Assembly (NCBI GenBank): GCA_009731375.1
Contig: BJOX01000080.1
Location: 78,153-112,324, forward strand
Direction: 5' to 3'
Origin: Paulinella micropora
Taxonomy: Eukaryota; Cercozoa; Imbricatea; Euglyphida
DNA length: 34,172 nucleotides
Below, piece by piece: positions 15,431 through 26,896 of this stretch; position 1 is the first letter of the stretch; each line of letters opens with the position of its first letter. The notes under the pieces were generated by a model, which worked only from the letters and a program-made list of their open reading frames with translations, made no database searches and was not told where the DNA came from. The translations under genes and the position numbers were made by a program.

Positions 15431-18400
15431 TCAACGAATGCAGTGATCATACGCCTTCCTCATTTTTTCTTGGGTGCAGGTCTTTGCAAAAGATCTGAGA
15501 ATTCTTGCCAGAAAAGAACCTTGCGTATTGTCGCGGCGCATGTCTTCCTTCGCCCACTGAAAAGTAAACTCGGCTGGATTCAATTCAGGTGAGTAACGGG
15601 GCAAATACACCAGCTCGACTCCCACAGCTCCCAGAACGATCTTCAGGGCGGGGACGACTTGTTTTGCATGATGTATTGCTGCATTGTCCAGAATCAATTT
15701 GTCTCCCGAAACCAGAAAGCCAGCCGATACTCCATGCATCACTGCATCCGCAAAACCAAGCGCATTGTTAGTTCCATTTTTGATCGACAGGATTGCTCCT
15801 CCTCTTGGATGGACGAGGGAAGTTAGGAACGTTACTATGTACCGAACTACAAACCAAGCATAACATAACATAAAACGCAATACAAAGCAGATAGAATGGA
15901 TAGAATGGATAGAATGGATAGAATAGATAGAATAGATAGAATCGATAGAATAGATAGAATAGATAGAACAGATAGAACAGATAGAACAGACAGAATAGAC
16001 AGGACAGATAGGACAGATCATAGTAGTACAGATAGGACAGATAGGACAGATAGGACAGATAGGACAGATAGGACAGATATAATAGATAGAATAGATAGAA
16101 TAGATAGAATAGATAGAATAGATAGAATAGATGGAATAGATGGAATAGATAGAATAGATAGAAAGGATAGAACAGATAGAATAGATAGAAAGGATAGAAT
16201 AGATAGAATAGATAGAATAGAATAGATAGAATAGATAGGACAGATAGAATAGATGGTGCAGATAGGACAGATAACAGATACAATGGAAAGAGTAGATTGA
16301 ATAGATAGAGTAGATTGAATAGATCGAATACATAGAATAGATAGAATAGATAGAATAGATAGAATAGATAGAACAGATAGAACAGATAGAATAGTTAGAA
16401 CAGATAGAACATATAGAACAGATAGAACAGATAGAACAGACAGAACAGATAGAGCAGATAGAACAGATAGAACAGATAGAACAGATAGAATAGATAGAAC
16501 AGATAGAACAGATAGAACGGATAGAACGGATAGGACAGATAGGACAGATAGGACAGATAGAATAGATAGAATAGATAGAATAGATAGAATAGATAGAATA
16601 GATAGAACAGATAGAACAGATAGAAAGGATAGAATGGATAGAATAGATAGAATAGATAGCATAGATAGCATAGATAGAATAGATAGAATAGATAGAATAG
16701 ATAGAATAGAATAAATAGGACAGACAGAACAGATTGGACAGATAGAACAGATAGAATAGATAGAATAGATAGAATAGATAGAATAGATAGAATAGATAGA
16801 ATAGATAGAATAGATAGAATAGAATAGATAGAATAGATAGATAGATAGATAGAATAGACAGAATAGATAGAATAGATAGAATAGATAGAATAGACAGAAT
16901 AGACAGAATAGATAGAATAGACAGAATAGATAGAATAGACAGAATAGATAGAATATATAGAATAGACAGAATAGATAGAATAGACAGAATAGATAGAATA
17001 GATTCAAAAGACAGGACAGATAGGACAGAAAGGAAAGATAGGACAGATAGAACAGACAGAACAGATAGAACAGATAGGACAGACAGGACAGACAGGACAG
17101 ACAGGACAGATAGAATAGATAGAATAGATAGAACAAACAGAAAGGATAGAATAGATAGAATAGATGGAATGTATAGAATAGATAGGATAGATAGATATAT
17201 GACATATGACATATGATATATGATATATGATATATGATATATGATATTATATGATATTATATGATATATGATATATGATATATGATATATGATATATGAT
17301 ATATGATATATGATATATGATATATGATATATGATATATGATATATGATATATGATATATGATATATGATATATGATAGATGATATATGATAGATGATAT
17401 ATGATATATGATATAGGATATAGGATATAGGATATATGATATATGATATATGATATATGATATATGATATATGATATATGATATCTGATATCTGATATAT
17501 GATGTATGATATATGATATATGATATATGATATATAATATATGATATATGAATAGATAGAATAGATAGAATAGATAGAATAGATAGAACAGATAGAATAG
17601 TTAGCAGATAGAACAGATAGAACAGATAGAACAGATAGAACAGATAGAACAGATAGGACAGATAGAATAGACATAACAGGTGGAATGGATAGAACAGATA
17701 GAATAGATAGAGTAGATAGAATAGTTAGAATAGTTAGAATAGATAAAATAGATAGAATAGATAGAACAGATAGAACAGATAGAACAGATAGAACAGATGG
17801 AACAGATGGAACAGATAGAATAGACATAACAGATGGAATGGATAGAACAGATAGAATAGATAGAGTAGATAGAGTAGATAGAATAGTTAGAATAGTTAGA
17901 ATAGATGGAACAGATAGAGCAGATAGAACAGATAGAACAGATAGAACAGATAGAACAGATAGAACAGATGGAACAGATGGAACAGATAGGACAGATAGGA
18001 CAGATAGGACAGATAGGACGGATAGGACGGATAGAATAGATAGAATAGATAGAATAGATAGAATTGATAGAATAGAAAGAATAGAAAGAATAGATAGAAC
18101 AGATAGAACAGATAGAACAGATAGAACAGATAGAACAGATAGGACAGATAGGACAGATAGAAAAGATAGAATAGATAGAATAGATAGGACTGATAGGACG
18201 GATAGGACAGATAGAATAGATAGAATAGATAGAATAGATAGAATAGATAGAATGGATAGAATGGATAGAATAGATAGAGTAGATAGAGTAGATAGAACAG
18301 ATAGGACAGATAGGACAGATAGGACAGATAGGACAGATAGTAAGATAGAACAGATAGAACAGATAGAATAGATAGAATAGATAGAATAGATAGAATAGAT

Positions 18401-19970
18401 AGAATAGATAGAATAGATAGAATAGATAGGACAGATAGAACAGATAGGACAGATAGAATAGATAGAGTAGATAGAACAGATAGAATAGATATAGAATAGA
18501 TAGAATAGATAGAACAGATAGGACAGATAGGAAAGATAGGACAGATAGAACAGATAGGACAGATAGAACAGATATTATGGATAGAATGGATAGAATAGAT
18601 AGAATAGATAGAATAGATAGAATAGATAGAATAGATAGAATAGATGGGACAGATAGGACAGATAGAACAGATAGGACAGACAGGACAGACAGGAGAGATA
18701 GGACAGATAGGACAGACAGGACAGATAGAATAGATAGAATAAATAGAATAGATAGAATAGATAGAATATATAGAATATATAGAATAGATAGAATAGATAG
18801 AATAGATAGAATAGAATAGAACAGAACAGATAGAATAGATAGAATAGATAGAATAGATAGAATAGATAGGACAGATAGGACAGATAGGACAGATAGGACA
18901 GATAGGACAGATAGGACAGATAGAACAGATAGAACAGATAGAACAGATAGAATAGATATAGCAGATAGATCCGATAGAACAGATGGAATAGATAGAATAG
19001 ATAGAATAGATAGGACAGATAGGACAGATAGAATAGATAGAATAGATAGAATAGACAGGACAGATAGGACAGATGGGACAGATAGGACAGATAGGACAGA
19101 TAGGACAGATAGGACAGATAGAACAGATAGAACAGATAGAATAGATAGAATAGATAGAATAGATAGAACAGATAGAATAGATAGAATAGAATAGATAGAA
19201 TAGATAGAATAGATAGAATAGATAAAACAGATAAAACAGATCTAGATATAATAGATGTAATATACAGAATAGATAGAATAGATAGAATAGATAGAATAGA
19301 TAGAACAGATAGAACAGATAGAACAGATAGGACAGATAGAATAGATAGAATAGATACGACAGATACGACAGATAGAATAGATAGAATAGATAGATAGAAT
19401 AGATAGAATAGATAGGACAGATAGGACGGATAGGACAGATAGAATAGATAGAATAGATAGAATAGATAGAATAGATAGAATAGATAGAATAGATAGAATT
19501 TATAGAATAGGTAGAACAGTCAGAATGGATAGAACAGATAGAACAGATAGAATAGATATAATAGATAGGACAGAGAGAACTGAGAGAACAGAGAGAATAC
19601 CTTCGTAAGAGGACTGTTCCTCCTCTCGGATATAGCTGTGTATGACCACACGCTCCCCAGGCAGGCTTCGGCAGCCTCGCGTTGGATGCAAATCTAAACA
19701 CAGAATTAAACAAATTGACAATAGAGAGAACAGAGAGAAAGGAAAGAATAGAGAAAATAGGGTTTGACCTCGCTCGACGAAGGCACATTCGTCAAGATAC
19801 TTGACATGCTGCCTTGGGACAGCTGGGATGTATGTAAGAAACGAAAAGGTATCTAACATGTTGTCTACAGTGTATTTGTCGCGGTTGACGACACTGGCCT
19901 TTTTGAGTGTAGTTAAGTGCCAACTTGCGCAATCTGTGAATGCGCACCCTGCCAGCGCTATCGTGGCCGC
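15431..19970 (-). CDS. IS630/Tc1-mariner-type DDE transposase, spliced
   Basis: Three exons join in phase: 19970-19769, 19693-19601 and 15846-15431, separated by GT-AG introns of 75 and 3754 bases. Together they give about 236 residues plus TGA at 15431-15433. Exon 1 has a helical NRDKYT region and the first catalytic Asp in HVKYLDECAFVER. Exon 2 supplies LHPTRGCRSLPGERV, the RG...GERV segment that follows the first Asp in this superfamily. Exon 3 carries KLILDNAAIHH (second Asp) and LPRYSPELNPAEFTF (catalytic Glu), with 38 residues between by my count. The enzyme would cut and paste an element by its ends. The N-terminal DNA-binding part must lie upstream; a phase-compatible exon ends at 20570. 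The long intron holds a 3.7 kb minisatellite. The gene lies inside a pair of inverted repeats, as expected for an autonomous element. Confidence 0.8.
15894..17198 (+). repeat. 9-bp minisatellite, left block (GATAGAATA and variants)
   Basis: Tandem units GATAGAATA, GATAGAACA, GATAGGACA and GACAGAATA run almost without interruption in blocks of like variants. The whole block sits in the 3754-base transposase intron. On the minus strand the unit TATTCTATC has no stop in any frame, which explains the very long spurious frames here. Confidence 0.95.
17199..17550 (+). repeat. 7-bp AT-rich array (GATATAT)n nested in the minisatellite
   Basis: Units of GATATAT with occasional variants (GATATAG, GATATCT, GATAGAT) form about 350 bases between the two 9-bp blocks. 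It probably arose by local mutation and expansion of the neighbouring unit. Confidence 0.95.
17551..19600 (+). repeat. 9-bp minisatellite, right block
   Basis: The same unit family as 15894-17198, ending at the transposase splice donor (GT at 19599-19600). It contains a visible higher-order duplication with a period of 153 bases (17 units): the marked segment with GACATAACAG and two GTTAGAATA units at about 17668-17745 recurs at about 17821-17905. Confidence 0.95.
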
Positions 19971-19998
19971 CTGTCAACTGCGAATAGATACATACAAC

Positions 19999-20071
<73 letters not shown>

Positions 20072-20085
20072 GATAGATAGATAGA
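19999..20085 (+). repeat. (GATA)n tetranucleotide array
   Basis: Nearly pure GATA units with one ATAA interruption. It lies in the proposed intron 5' of the transposase exon at 19970. Confidence 0.95.
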
Positions 20086-20546
<461 letters not shown>

Positions 20547-20569
20547 AAGAATAATACATTTGGTCAGAC

Positions 20570-20705
20570 CCATGTCCATCCGAGCTGTAGCAGCACCTCC
20601 TGTACTTGTCCGTCAGTGAGGTTTGGAAAGAGCTTCCAAATTTCAAAACAAGACCACTGGAGAGCACGCCTGGCCCTCGTCGAAAGGCTTGGTACCTTCT
20701 ACCCC
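20570..20705 (-). CDS. Candidate upstream exon of the transposase (N-terminal helical region)
   Basis: On the minus strand an open frame of about 45 codons ends at TGG 20572-20570, directly before a GT (20569-20568). This donor is in phase 0 and would splice to the phase-0 acceptor before 19970. The peptide contains ALQWSCFEIWKLFPNLTDGQ then VQEVLLQLGW, which looks like a helix-turn-helix segment. Its 5' boundary is uncertain because a stop lies just upstream and no ATG is present, so at least one further exon is needed. Confidence 0.4.
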
Positions 20706-20710
20706 CATGT

Positions 20711-21728
20711 TGGAAGGGATGATTCCCCTCAGATTTTTTTTCCAGTACCAAGCTTTCCAATAAGATACACCCTGTTCGATTCAAACAAAGCCATCTATGT
20801 GGTCAATATGTGGTCAATGTCACAGGATAAGTGTCCAACGTACCATTTCTCAGTACTTTTCTCTTGCCGTTTGGGCTATTCCTTTGTGTTCTGCTGAAAA
20901 CGCCAAGCACAATCGAAACCACTCTGCATCTCTTTCTGCCCTTGTGCCAGATGCAGGAAAACTATTGGACAGACATGGTGGTATCGCCATAGCTGCTTGC
21001 AGGAGGCACAGCTTTGGAGCAGCTGGGAGAGTTTGGGGCAGGGTGTATTGCGAGCAACCCGTTTTGCAAGTCCAATTGAGCAGCCCCAAGGAAGAATCGA
21101 GACATCCAGCAAACTTCAACACAGAGCCATTGTTACAGAAATACAGTTTACGCAAAGAAGAAAAAGGAAAAACACCCCAGCAGAAGGCACGTGATAGCTC
21201 AAATGAAGACTCAGAGCAAGACTGAAAGGGAGACTAAAAAGCGCGGGGGCGGGAGGTTGCTTCAGCCCAGAACTATTGTCACAGAAATGCAAAAATGCCC
21301 TGCAGGAGGCATATTGTAGCTCAAAAGAAGACTCAGAGCAAGACTCATGGGACTAAAAGGCGCGTGTACGTTGGGGTCGCTGGAAATTTGCTGGGGTCAT
21401 CTGGGTCAGTTTTCTACTTCAGAATTCTACAAGAAACATTCAATAAAAGTGTAGTAAGTGTGTCTGCTTTTCGGATGGCATTCGAATTGAAAGGCAAATT
21501 GCTGGCATTGGGTACGTCACTGTGCAAGAAAGTGTGCGATGTATACAGATAAAAAGAAAATGATGGCAATCCTTAGATTTTTCAGTGCTTTTTGTGGACT
21601 ACTGCCTAAAATGTATATATTACTGCCTATAGCTCCTATATCTCTGCATTCTTTTTACACTTCTGGTGTAACAGCGCCCTGCGCACAATCCCTTCTAATT
21701 TTTGCTGTCTGATTGTCTGGTGGTTCAG
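20711..21728. other. No confident gene; contains a diverged duplication
   Basis: Short hydrophilic frames (for example 20797-21225, ending in a Lys/Glu/Ser-rich segment) may be exon remnants but have no recognised domain. Segment 21128-21245 is similar to 21270-21363: both contain ATTGT(T/C)ACAGAAAT, then GAAGACTCAGAGCAAGACT, then GGGA(C/G)ACTAAAA-like sequence and GCGCG. Confidence 0.5.
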
Positions 21729-22200
21729 CGGAAGATCCCCTGGTCAAGAACCGTGATGCGCCCCGAAGCAAGGTGGAAGAGTTAAAGAACGTTGCAGTGG
21801 ACATCATAAAGGAAAGATTGGCGAACGGCCGCAAAAAATAAATCGGATGAAGATCAACCTCCTTGAAAAGCGAGCGAAACTGGACCAAGTGCTCAGAGAG
21901 AACAAGCCTGGACGAGGCAAGCCGAGTGGTGGATGGTCATACAATGACACAGAGCAGGTGAGCGTTATTATTTCGAGTATATTTGATCTATATATAATGT
22001 TAAGCAAGTTTAACTTTTTAGAATCAGTTTTATTTTTTATATATTTTACTACAGCTTGTCGCTTGCTTCTTGTTGATTTTGTTGTTGTCGCCTATCACCT
22101 GTCGCTTGTCACCTGTCGCCGCATGTAGTTTGTCGTTTGTAGTCTGTTACTTGTCACTTATTAGACTCTTGTTGCCTGTTGCTTGTCGCTTGTTACTGGT

Positions 22201-22237
<37 letters not shown>

Positions 22238-22774
22238 AATATGATAAATGATGATAATGATGATGGTGGTGGTGGTGGTGAATAAATGATGATGATGATG
22301 ATGATGATGATGATGGTGATGAATGGTGGATGGTGGATGGTGGATGGTGGATGATGGATGATGGATGGATGATGATGATGATGATATGATGATGATGGTG
22401 GTGGTGGTGATGATGATGGATGATGAATGGATGATGATGGATGAAGAATAATTGTGATGGTGATGATGAGGATAATAATGGTGATGGATGATGATCATGT
22501 ACGATGATGGACGATGATGGACGATGATGGACGATGATGGACGATGATTATGTGATGATGATGATGATGGACGATGATGGACGATGATGGACGATGATGG
22601 ACGATGATGGATGATGATGGATGATGATGGATGATTATGGATGATCGATGATGGATGATGATGGATAATGATGGATGATGATGGATGATGATGATGATGA
22701 TAAATTGGTGGTGGTGGAGTATAGGTGGTGTTTGTGGTGGTGGTGGAGTATAGGTGGTAGTGGTGGTGGTGGTG

Positions 22775-22806
<32 letters not shown>

Positions 22807-24881
22807 GATAGATGATAGATGATGATAGATGATGATGGATGGTGATGGATGGCGATGGATGATGACGGATAATGACGGATGATGATGATGATGATGATGA
22901 TGATGAATGATGATGAATGATGACGAAGATGATGATGAATTTCGAAGATGATGATGATGATGATGATAGTGGTGGTGGTGGTGATGAAGAATAGGTGGTG
23001 ATGGTGGTGGTGGTGGAGTATAGATGGTGATGGATGATGATGATGATGATGATGGATGGTGATGGATTCTATTTATAACATTTATTATTTTATTTATTTT
23101 GAGCAGGGGGACAGGACTATCATCTGCAAGTCCCAGAAAGAACAGGATGTCAGGAAGGCGGTGGGAGACGCTTGGCTGGAACTGGAAGAGGAGTCCAAAA
23201 AAGCCAAGATTCTTCTGACTACATACGTCGAGATGATGCAATGGAAGCTCAGAAGCAGAAGGAAAATAGTAAAAAAAAGAGTCCTTGCTCGGCTCGACTC
23301 CGCCAACTTCAGCACTGCTCTGCACAAGCGGGCGGAGCAGTTCTTGCATCTAAAGTTGCGGGAAGGTGAGAATTTTGTTTGTATGTCTAATAACAACAAC
23401 AAAACCAGCAACAACATATACAACAACAATAACATGCATGACAACATATACAACAACAATAACATGCATGCATGCATTTGAACAAGACTTGGTGCAAATG
23501 AATCGCTTTGTCATGCACAGCTCCTGGAGAACAGACGGAGTGGAGCAACAATGCAAAAAAGTTGAAGATAGAGCCAGCGGAGGGGAAGCGCCTTTTGCAT
23601 GACATCTTCGACGCAAGGAGGGAGGAAATGCAAGCATTCGCGGGCAGTGGCAAGAAAGTCAAGAAGGAGTTTACGATTTTCGCAGGCGAGTGCGACGACT
23701 TACTAAACAAGCTGGGATGCACTGGTGACGAAAGCGCACAGACTTTAGCTTTCCCACGTTCCAAAACAAATATGATGCATTTTGCCAGCAGCAAGGGTCT
23801 GCAGCCGAAGCCTGAAGAAGCTCCGGATGCGAAATATGGATCATCCAAGCTTCGCCGAAGTTTTGGCGCCTGTCAACGAAGCTGCCAAAGTTGCCTTTGC
23901 TGCGCCTAAGCGGCAATATTTTGTCGATCTGATGAACAGCTACTGAAATTTCTACCGAAGAATACGATGATGATTGGTCCCAGACTTCGAACCACTCTAC
24001 CTGCAAATGACTCTGCCACTATCGCCAGTCGCGACTGCACTGAAGAAAGAATCTGCTCAACAGCCTGCACGTCAGGTGGCTATCATCAAGCAAGAAGATG
24101 GCGATGTGGAGTCTTGGAATTCGGAGCCTTCACGTCAGATCGCGGAGTCTTCGGAATCGAATTTCAGTCGGGTGGATGCACTCAAGCGAGAAAAGTCGGG
24201 GCTCGAGCCTTCGCATCCGGTGGAATCAGAGCAACGCGTAGGTCATGATCTGCCAAGCGTCTATCATGGTGGCGATTCTTTCAACGAACAGGAGCAGCCT
24301 GGTGTCGATCTCGACAGTGATGGGAAGAAGGAGCATTTACGGTGGAAGCAGTTACTGCAGAACCAGGAAAAACTTTGGCATATCAACGAATTTCTACGCA
24401 AACAAGACCTGCAGGAGTTGGGCAGTATGTGTGCTGTAAATTTCTCTTCCTACGGATGGGAACTTGCGTTTTATCTGGCGCGGGTGACCGAAATCATTGT
24501 AGACGACGATCCTGCACTCGTTGCACATGCATCTAAAATTTGCGTCCACGTAAATGGAATTCTGAGGCTCCCAACTGCCAGTGCGCATGCATCGGGCGCC
24601 GTGAATAACGCGTTGCCTGCTAGCAAGCTGGTACAGCTTTCATACGCGCCGTCCTGGGTCCTTAAGCGAGAGTACGCAGAGGAGCGCAGCCGCAACAATA
24701 CTGCAATCGCCTTACCTGAAGAAGCGATTGCGTCGTCACGGCGTGCTCAGGAGAAAAGTATGAAGCCTACGAAGCCTTCGTAGATGCAGATGAAGTCCTG
24801 GTGGACTCCTTTGAGCTGAGGAAGGACTGCACGATGTCTGACAACGATCAGAAAGATTTGCTTGAAAAATTGCGAGAGTAA
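21729..24881 (+). pseudogene. Spliced passenger gene of unknown function, broken frames
   Basis: Exon 1: about 21729-21957, after TTCAG and ending at GTGAGC. Exon 2: 23107-23365, between GAGCAG and GTGAGA. Exon 3 starts at 23521 after CACAG. These junctions are phase compatible (0 and 1). The protein is Lys/Glu-rich and helical (for example KAVGDAWLELEEESKKAK), without a recognised domain. Coding-like sequence continues to TAA 24879-24881 but changes frame at about 21831-21846, 23830, 23940, 24005 and 24757. The final segments include SSYGWELAFYLARVTEIIVD and, after the last shift, AYEAFVDADEVLVDSFELRK. The many small shifts imply either decay or uncorrected indels. It lies in opposite orientation to the transposase within the same inverted repeats. 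Function unknown. Confidence 0.5.
22200..23070 (+). repeat. (GAT)n-based array within an intron
   Basis: About 870 bases of GAT repeats, with GGT, GGAC and GGAT variants (for example the block GATGATGGAC repeated at 22501-22610). It fills most of the 1149-base intron 21958-23106 of the passenger gene. Confidence 0.9.
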
Positions 24882-25430
24882 TGGAGTCATGCTGAGTCAC
24901 GTAAGGTCAAGTTTACGCGAAATCTGACACTGCCTGCTCAGAGTCAGGCTATTGATGGAGACATTCAAGTGGTCGGACCGTGGCACTCACTGCAGTAATC
25001 AGTGAAATTATTACTAGACTGCCACAATCATAAAGCGGCTCACATTCATATGGTGGCAGAGATGAATACTATTGTTGTATTATTTTTACCAACCACCGCT
25101 ATTAATATTACTACTACTATAAAAGTTGCAAATTACTAATTAAAAAAGATTGCTATCGATCATGACTACTGAGTATTAATATTACTGTAAATGTGTTTCA
25201 ATTTCAAGTTTATTAATATTAATATCAATGATATTAATATGACTTATTAATATTATTGAAGTACTATCAGTATGATTAATAATGATTAATAGCTGAGCCG
25301 GTATTCATAGTACGTTATTTATTTCCATTAAATTTTTCAGAAGTTATTAATATGTTTTCAGAGTTTTCAACTCAAGTTATTATATAAATATGCAAACCGT
25401 TGAAAATACCGGAGTCTCAGCTCGGAATCT
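24882..25430. other. AT-rich spacer inside the right inverted repeat
   Basis: Non-coding, with repeated ATTAATATTAAT-like palindromic words at 25170-25290, as in 15126-15280. Confidence 0.55.
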
Positions 25431-25630
25431 GACCCTTAGTTTGAATTCTGGTCACTAATTTGACATCCGGCAGCTAATTCAATTCTGGACGCTAATCTGA
25501 AATCTGACTCTTAGTCAAAATTCGACTGTTGAGTTTGACACTTGAATGTACCCAGTAATATGACTAAATAATATTATTACTAGTAATAAAATTGTCCATT
25601 GATATTATCCAGCGTAAAAAGTAATACCGG
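25431..25630 (-). repeat. Right inverted repeat of the candidate DNA transposon
   Basis: The reverse complement matches 14858-15000. The core 25431-25556 carries the same degenerate 19-20-base units. The outer CCGGTATTACT word is at 25620-25630 and is separated from the core by AT-rich sequence of roughly 65-75 bases bounded by another ATTACT. No target-site duplication is clear at either edge. Confidence 0.75.
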
Positions 25631-26700
25631 TTACTTGTCTTAATATTATCGCTTTCAACCTGCTCAAAGTATATATATATAAAATGGGTATAACCATATC
25701 TTAACTAGATCAGTATAGCTCATCTATACATCATTGTGTATAGGGGTATAAGAAAAGGTCACATATTTACCTATCTGCGCCTACAGCCTACATTAGCGCT
25801 TTCTTATTAAAGCTTAGATACTGCAAACAGTGAGTGTTGTGGTTGTTTCAGATGATTGTATTGATAATAATATATTAACAATTAATATTTAATTAATATT
25901 AATAATATATAATTAAAGTTGATTTCTCAGTTGCTAGCTAGCACAACATTGACATCATGGGTTGCTTTGAAGAAAGGCGCTTGTGCAGAGTAACGAGTGG
26001 GTACCAGTTACCATTCGGATAAGGGCTGATATATATAATAGATAACACTATCATCCTTCAACATTATAAGACGTAAGAACCGATGTTGGGATCACTATGA
26101 GTCTAGTTAGGCATGAAAGTGGCAGACAAGCACAGATTATTACAAGAATCGTTTTTTCAACTATTGAACTAAATAGTCTGCTTTGAAATACGATGAGGTG
26201 TTTTGGACAGCTGGAATCTGAAATATTGCCTTTGTGGAGTGCTCAGTAGCGCTCTCACTCAGGGCCTACATTTCAACACACCGCGTGTACATGACTATTT
26301 CAAGGAAACTTAGCTTCTTCTCTTTGACACGGCAAACAAGAGGAAGCAAAGTTCTTTCTCTACCACCAAGTTTGTATTCCAAGATGACCCAAACGATATC
26401 CTAGGTGCAAAGCTTATTTTGTTTTCTATCAAATCAATACAAAACACAAATGCTTACACCCGCAAAACAGGAAGGCGCCACTACATGAGATTCTTTTTGA
26501 TTTAAGTCTACGATGTAATATTTATGACTGTTTGTGCAATAATAATAGTTGGTTATGATGCACTAGGAAACATTATAAAACATGATGTCCAATTATTCGA
26601 ACACGCCTTCGGTTTTGTTCTGTTCAGACAATTTTAGCATTCTTTCAGATTTATATAATATTATCTATATTACTTCAGATTATATCGAGTAGACTACCAG
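25631..26700. other. AT-rich intergenic DNA
   Basis: I see no reading frame, RNA gene or long repeat in this stretch, apart from short TATATATA and TAATATTAAT words. Confidence 0.55.
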
Positions 26701-26715
26701 TCGTATACTATAAAA

Positions 26716-26838
26716 GATCAAATCAGATCAGGTTAGATCAGATTAGATCAGATCAGATTAGATCAGATTAGATCAGACTAGATCAGATTAGATCAGATTA
26801 GATCACATTAGATCAGATTAGATTAGATTAGATTAGAT
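26716..26838 (+). repeat. 10-bp array (GATCAGATTA)n
   Basis: About a dozen units of GATCAGATTA and variants, ending in a 5-bp GATTA run. It lies about 60 bases beyond the stop codon of the zinc finger-TPR gene. Confidence 0.9.
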
Positions 26839-26896
26839 ATAATATAAAGTAATTTTTATTTTTATATTATTATTAATTACCATTTTGGTTCAGTTT

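Noticed and set aside
17685-18819. Plus-strand frames of repeated Asp-Arg-Ile/Thr
   Set aside because: Direct translation of the GATAGAATA-type minisatellite; no unique sequence.
15894-19600. CRISPR-like array
   Set aside because: Units are 9 bp head to tail without unique spacers, in a eukaryotic intron.
15431-19788. Very long minus-strand frames (798 and 630 codons) rich in Ile, Leu, Tyr, Ser and Cys
   Set aside because: The 9-bp unit has no stop codon in any minus-strand frame, so length alone means nothing. Only the end of the 798-codon frame (15431-15846) and the start region of the 630-codon frame's flank hold real transposase exons.
23886-24010. Reverse transcriptase-RNase H junction of a Ty3/gypsy element (YFVDLMNSY, NFYRR, VPDFEPL in mixed frames)
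   Set aside because: Only a loose resemblance to the FLGL.NYYRRF pattern, scattered over frames, and the flanking sequence shows no reverse transcriptase or RNase H motifs.
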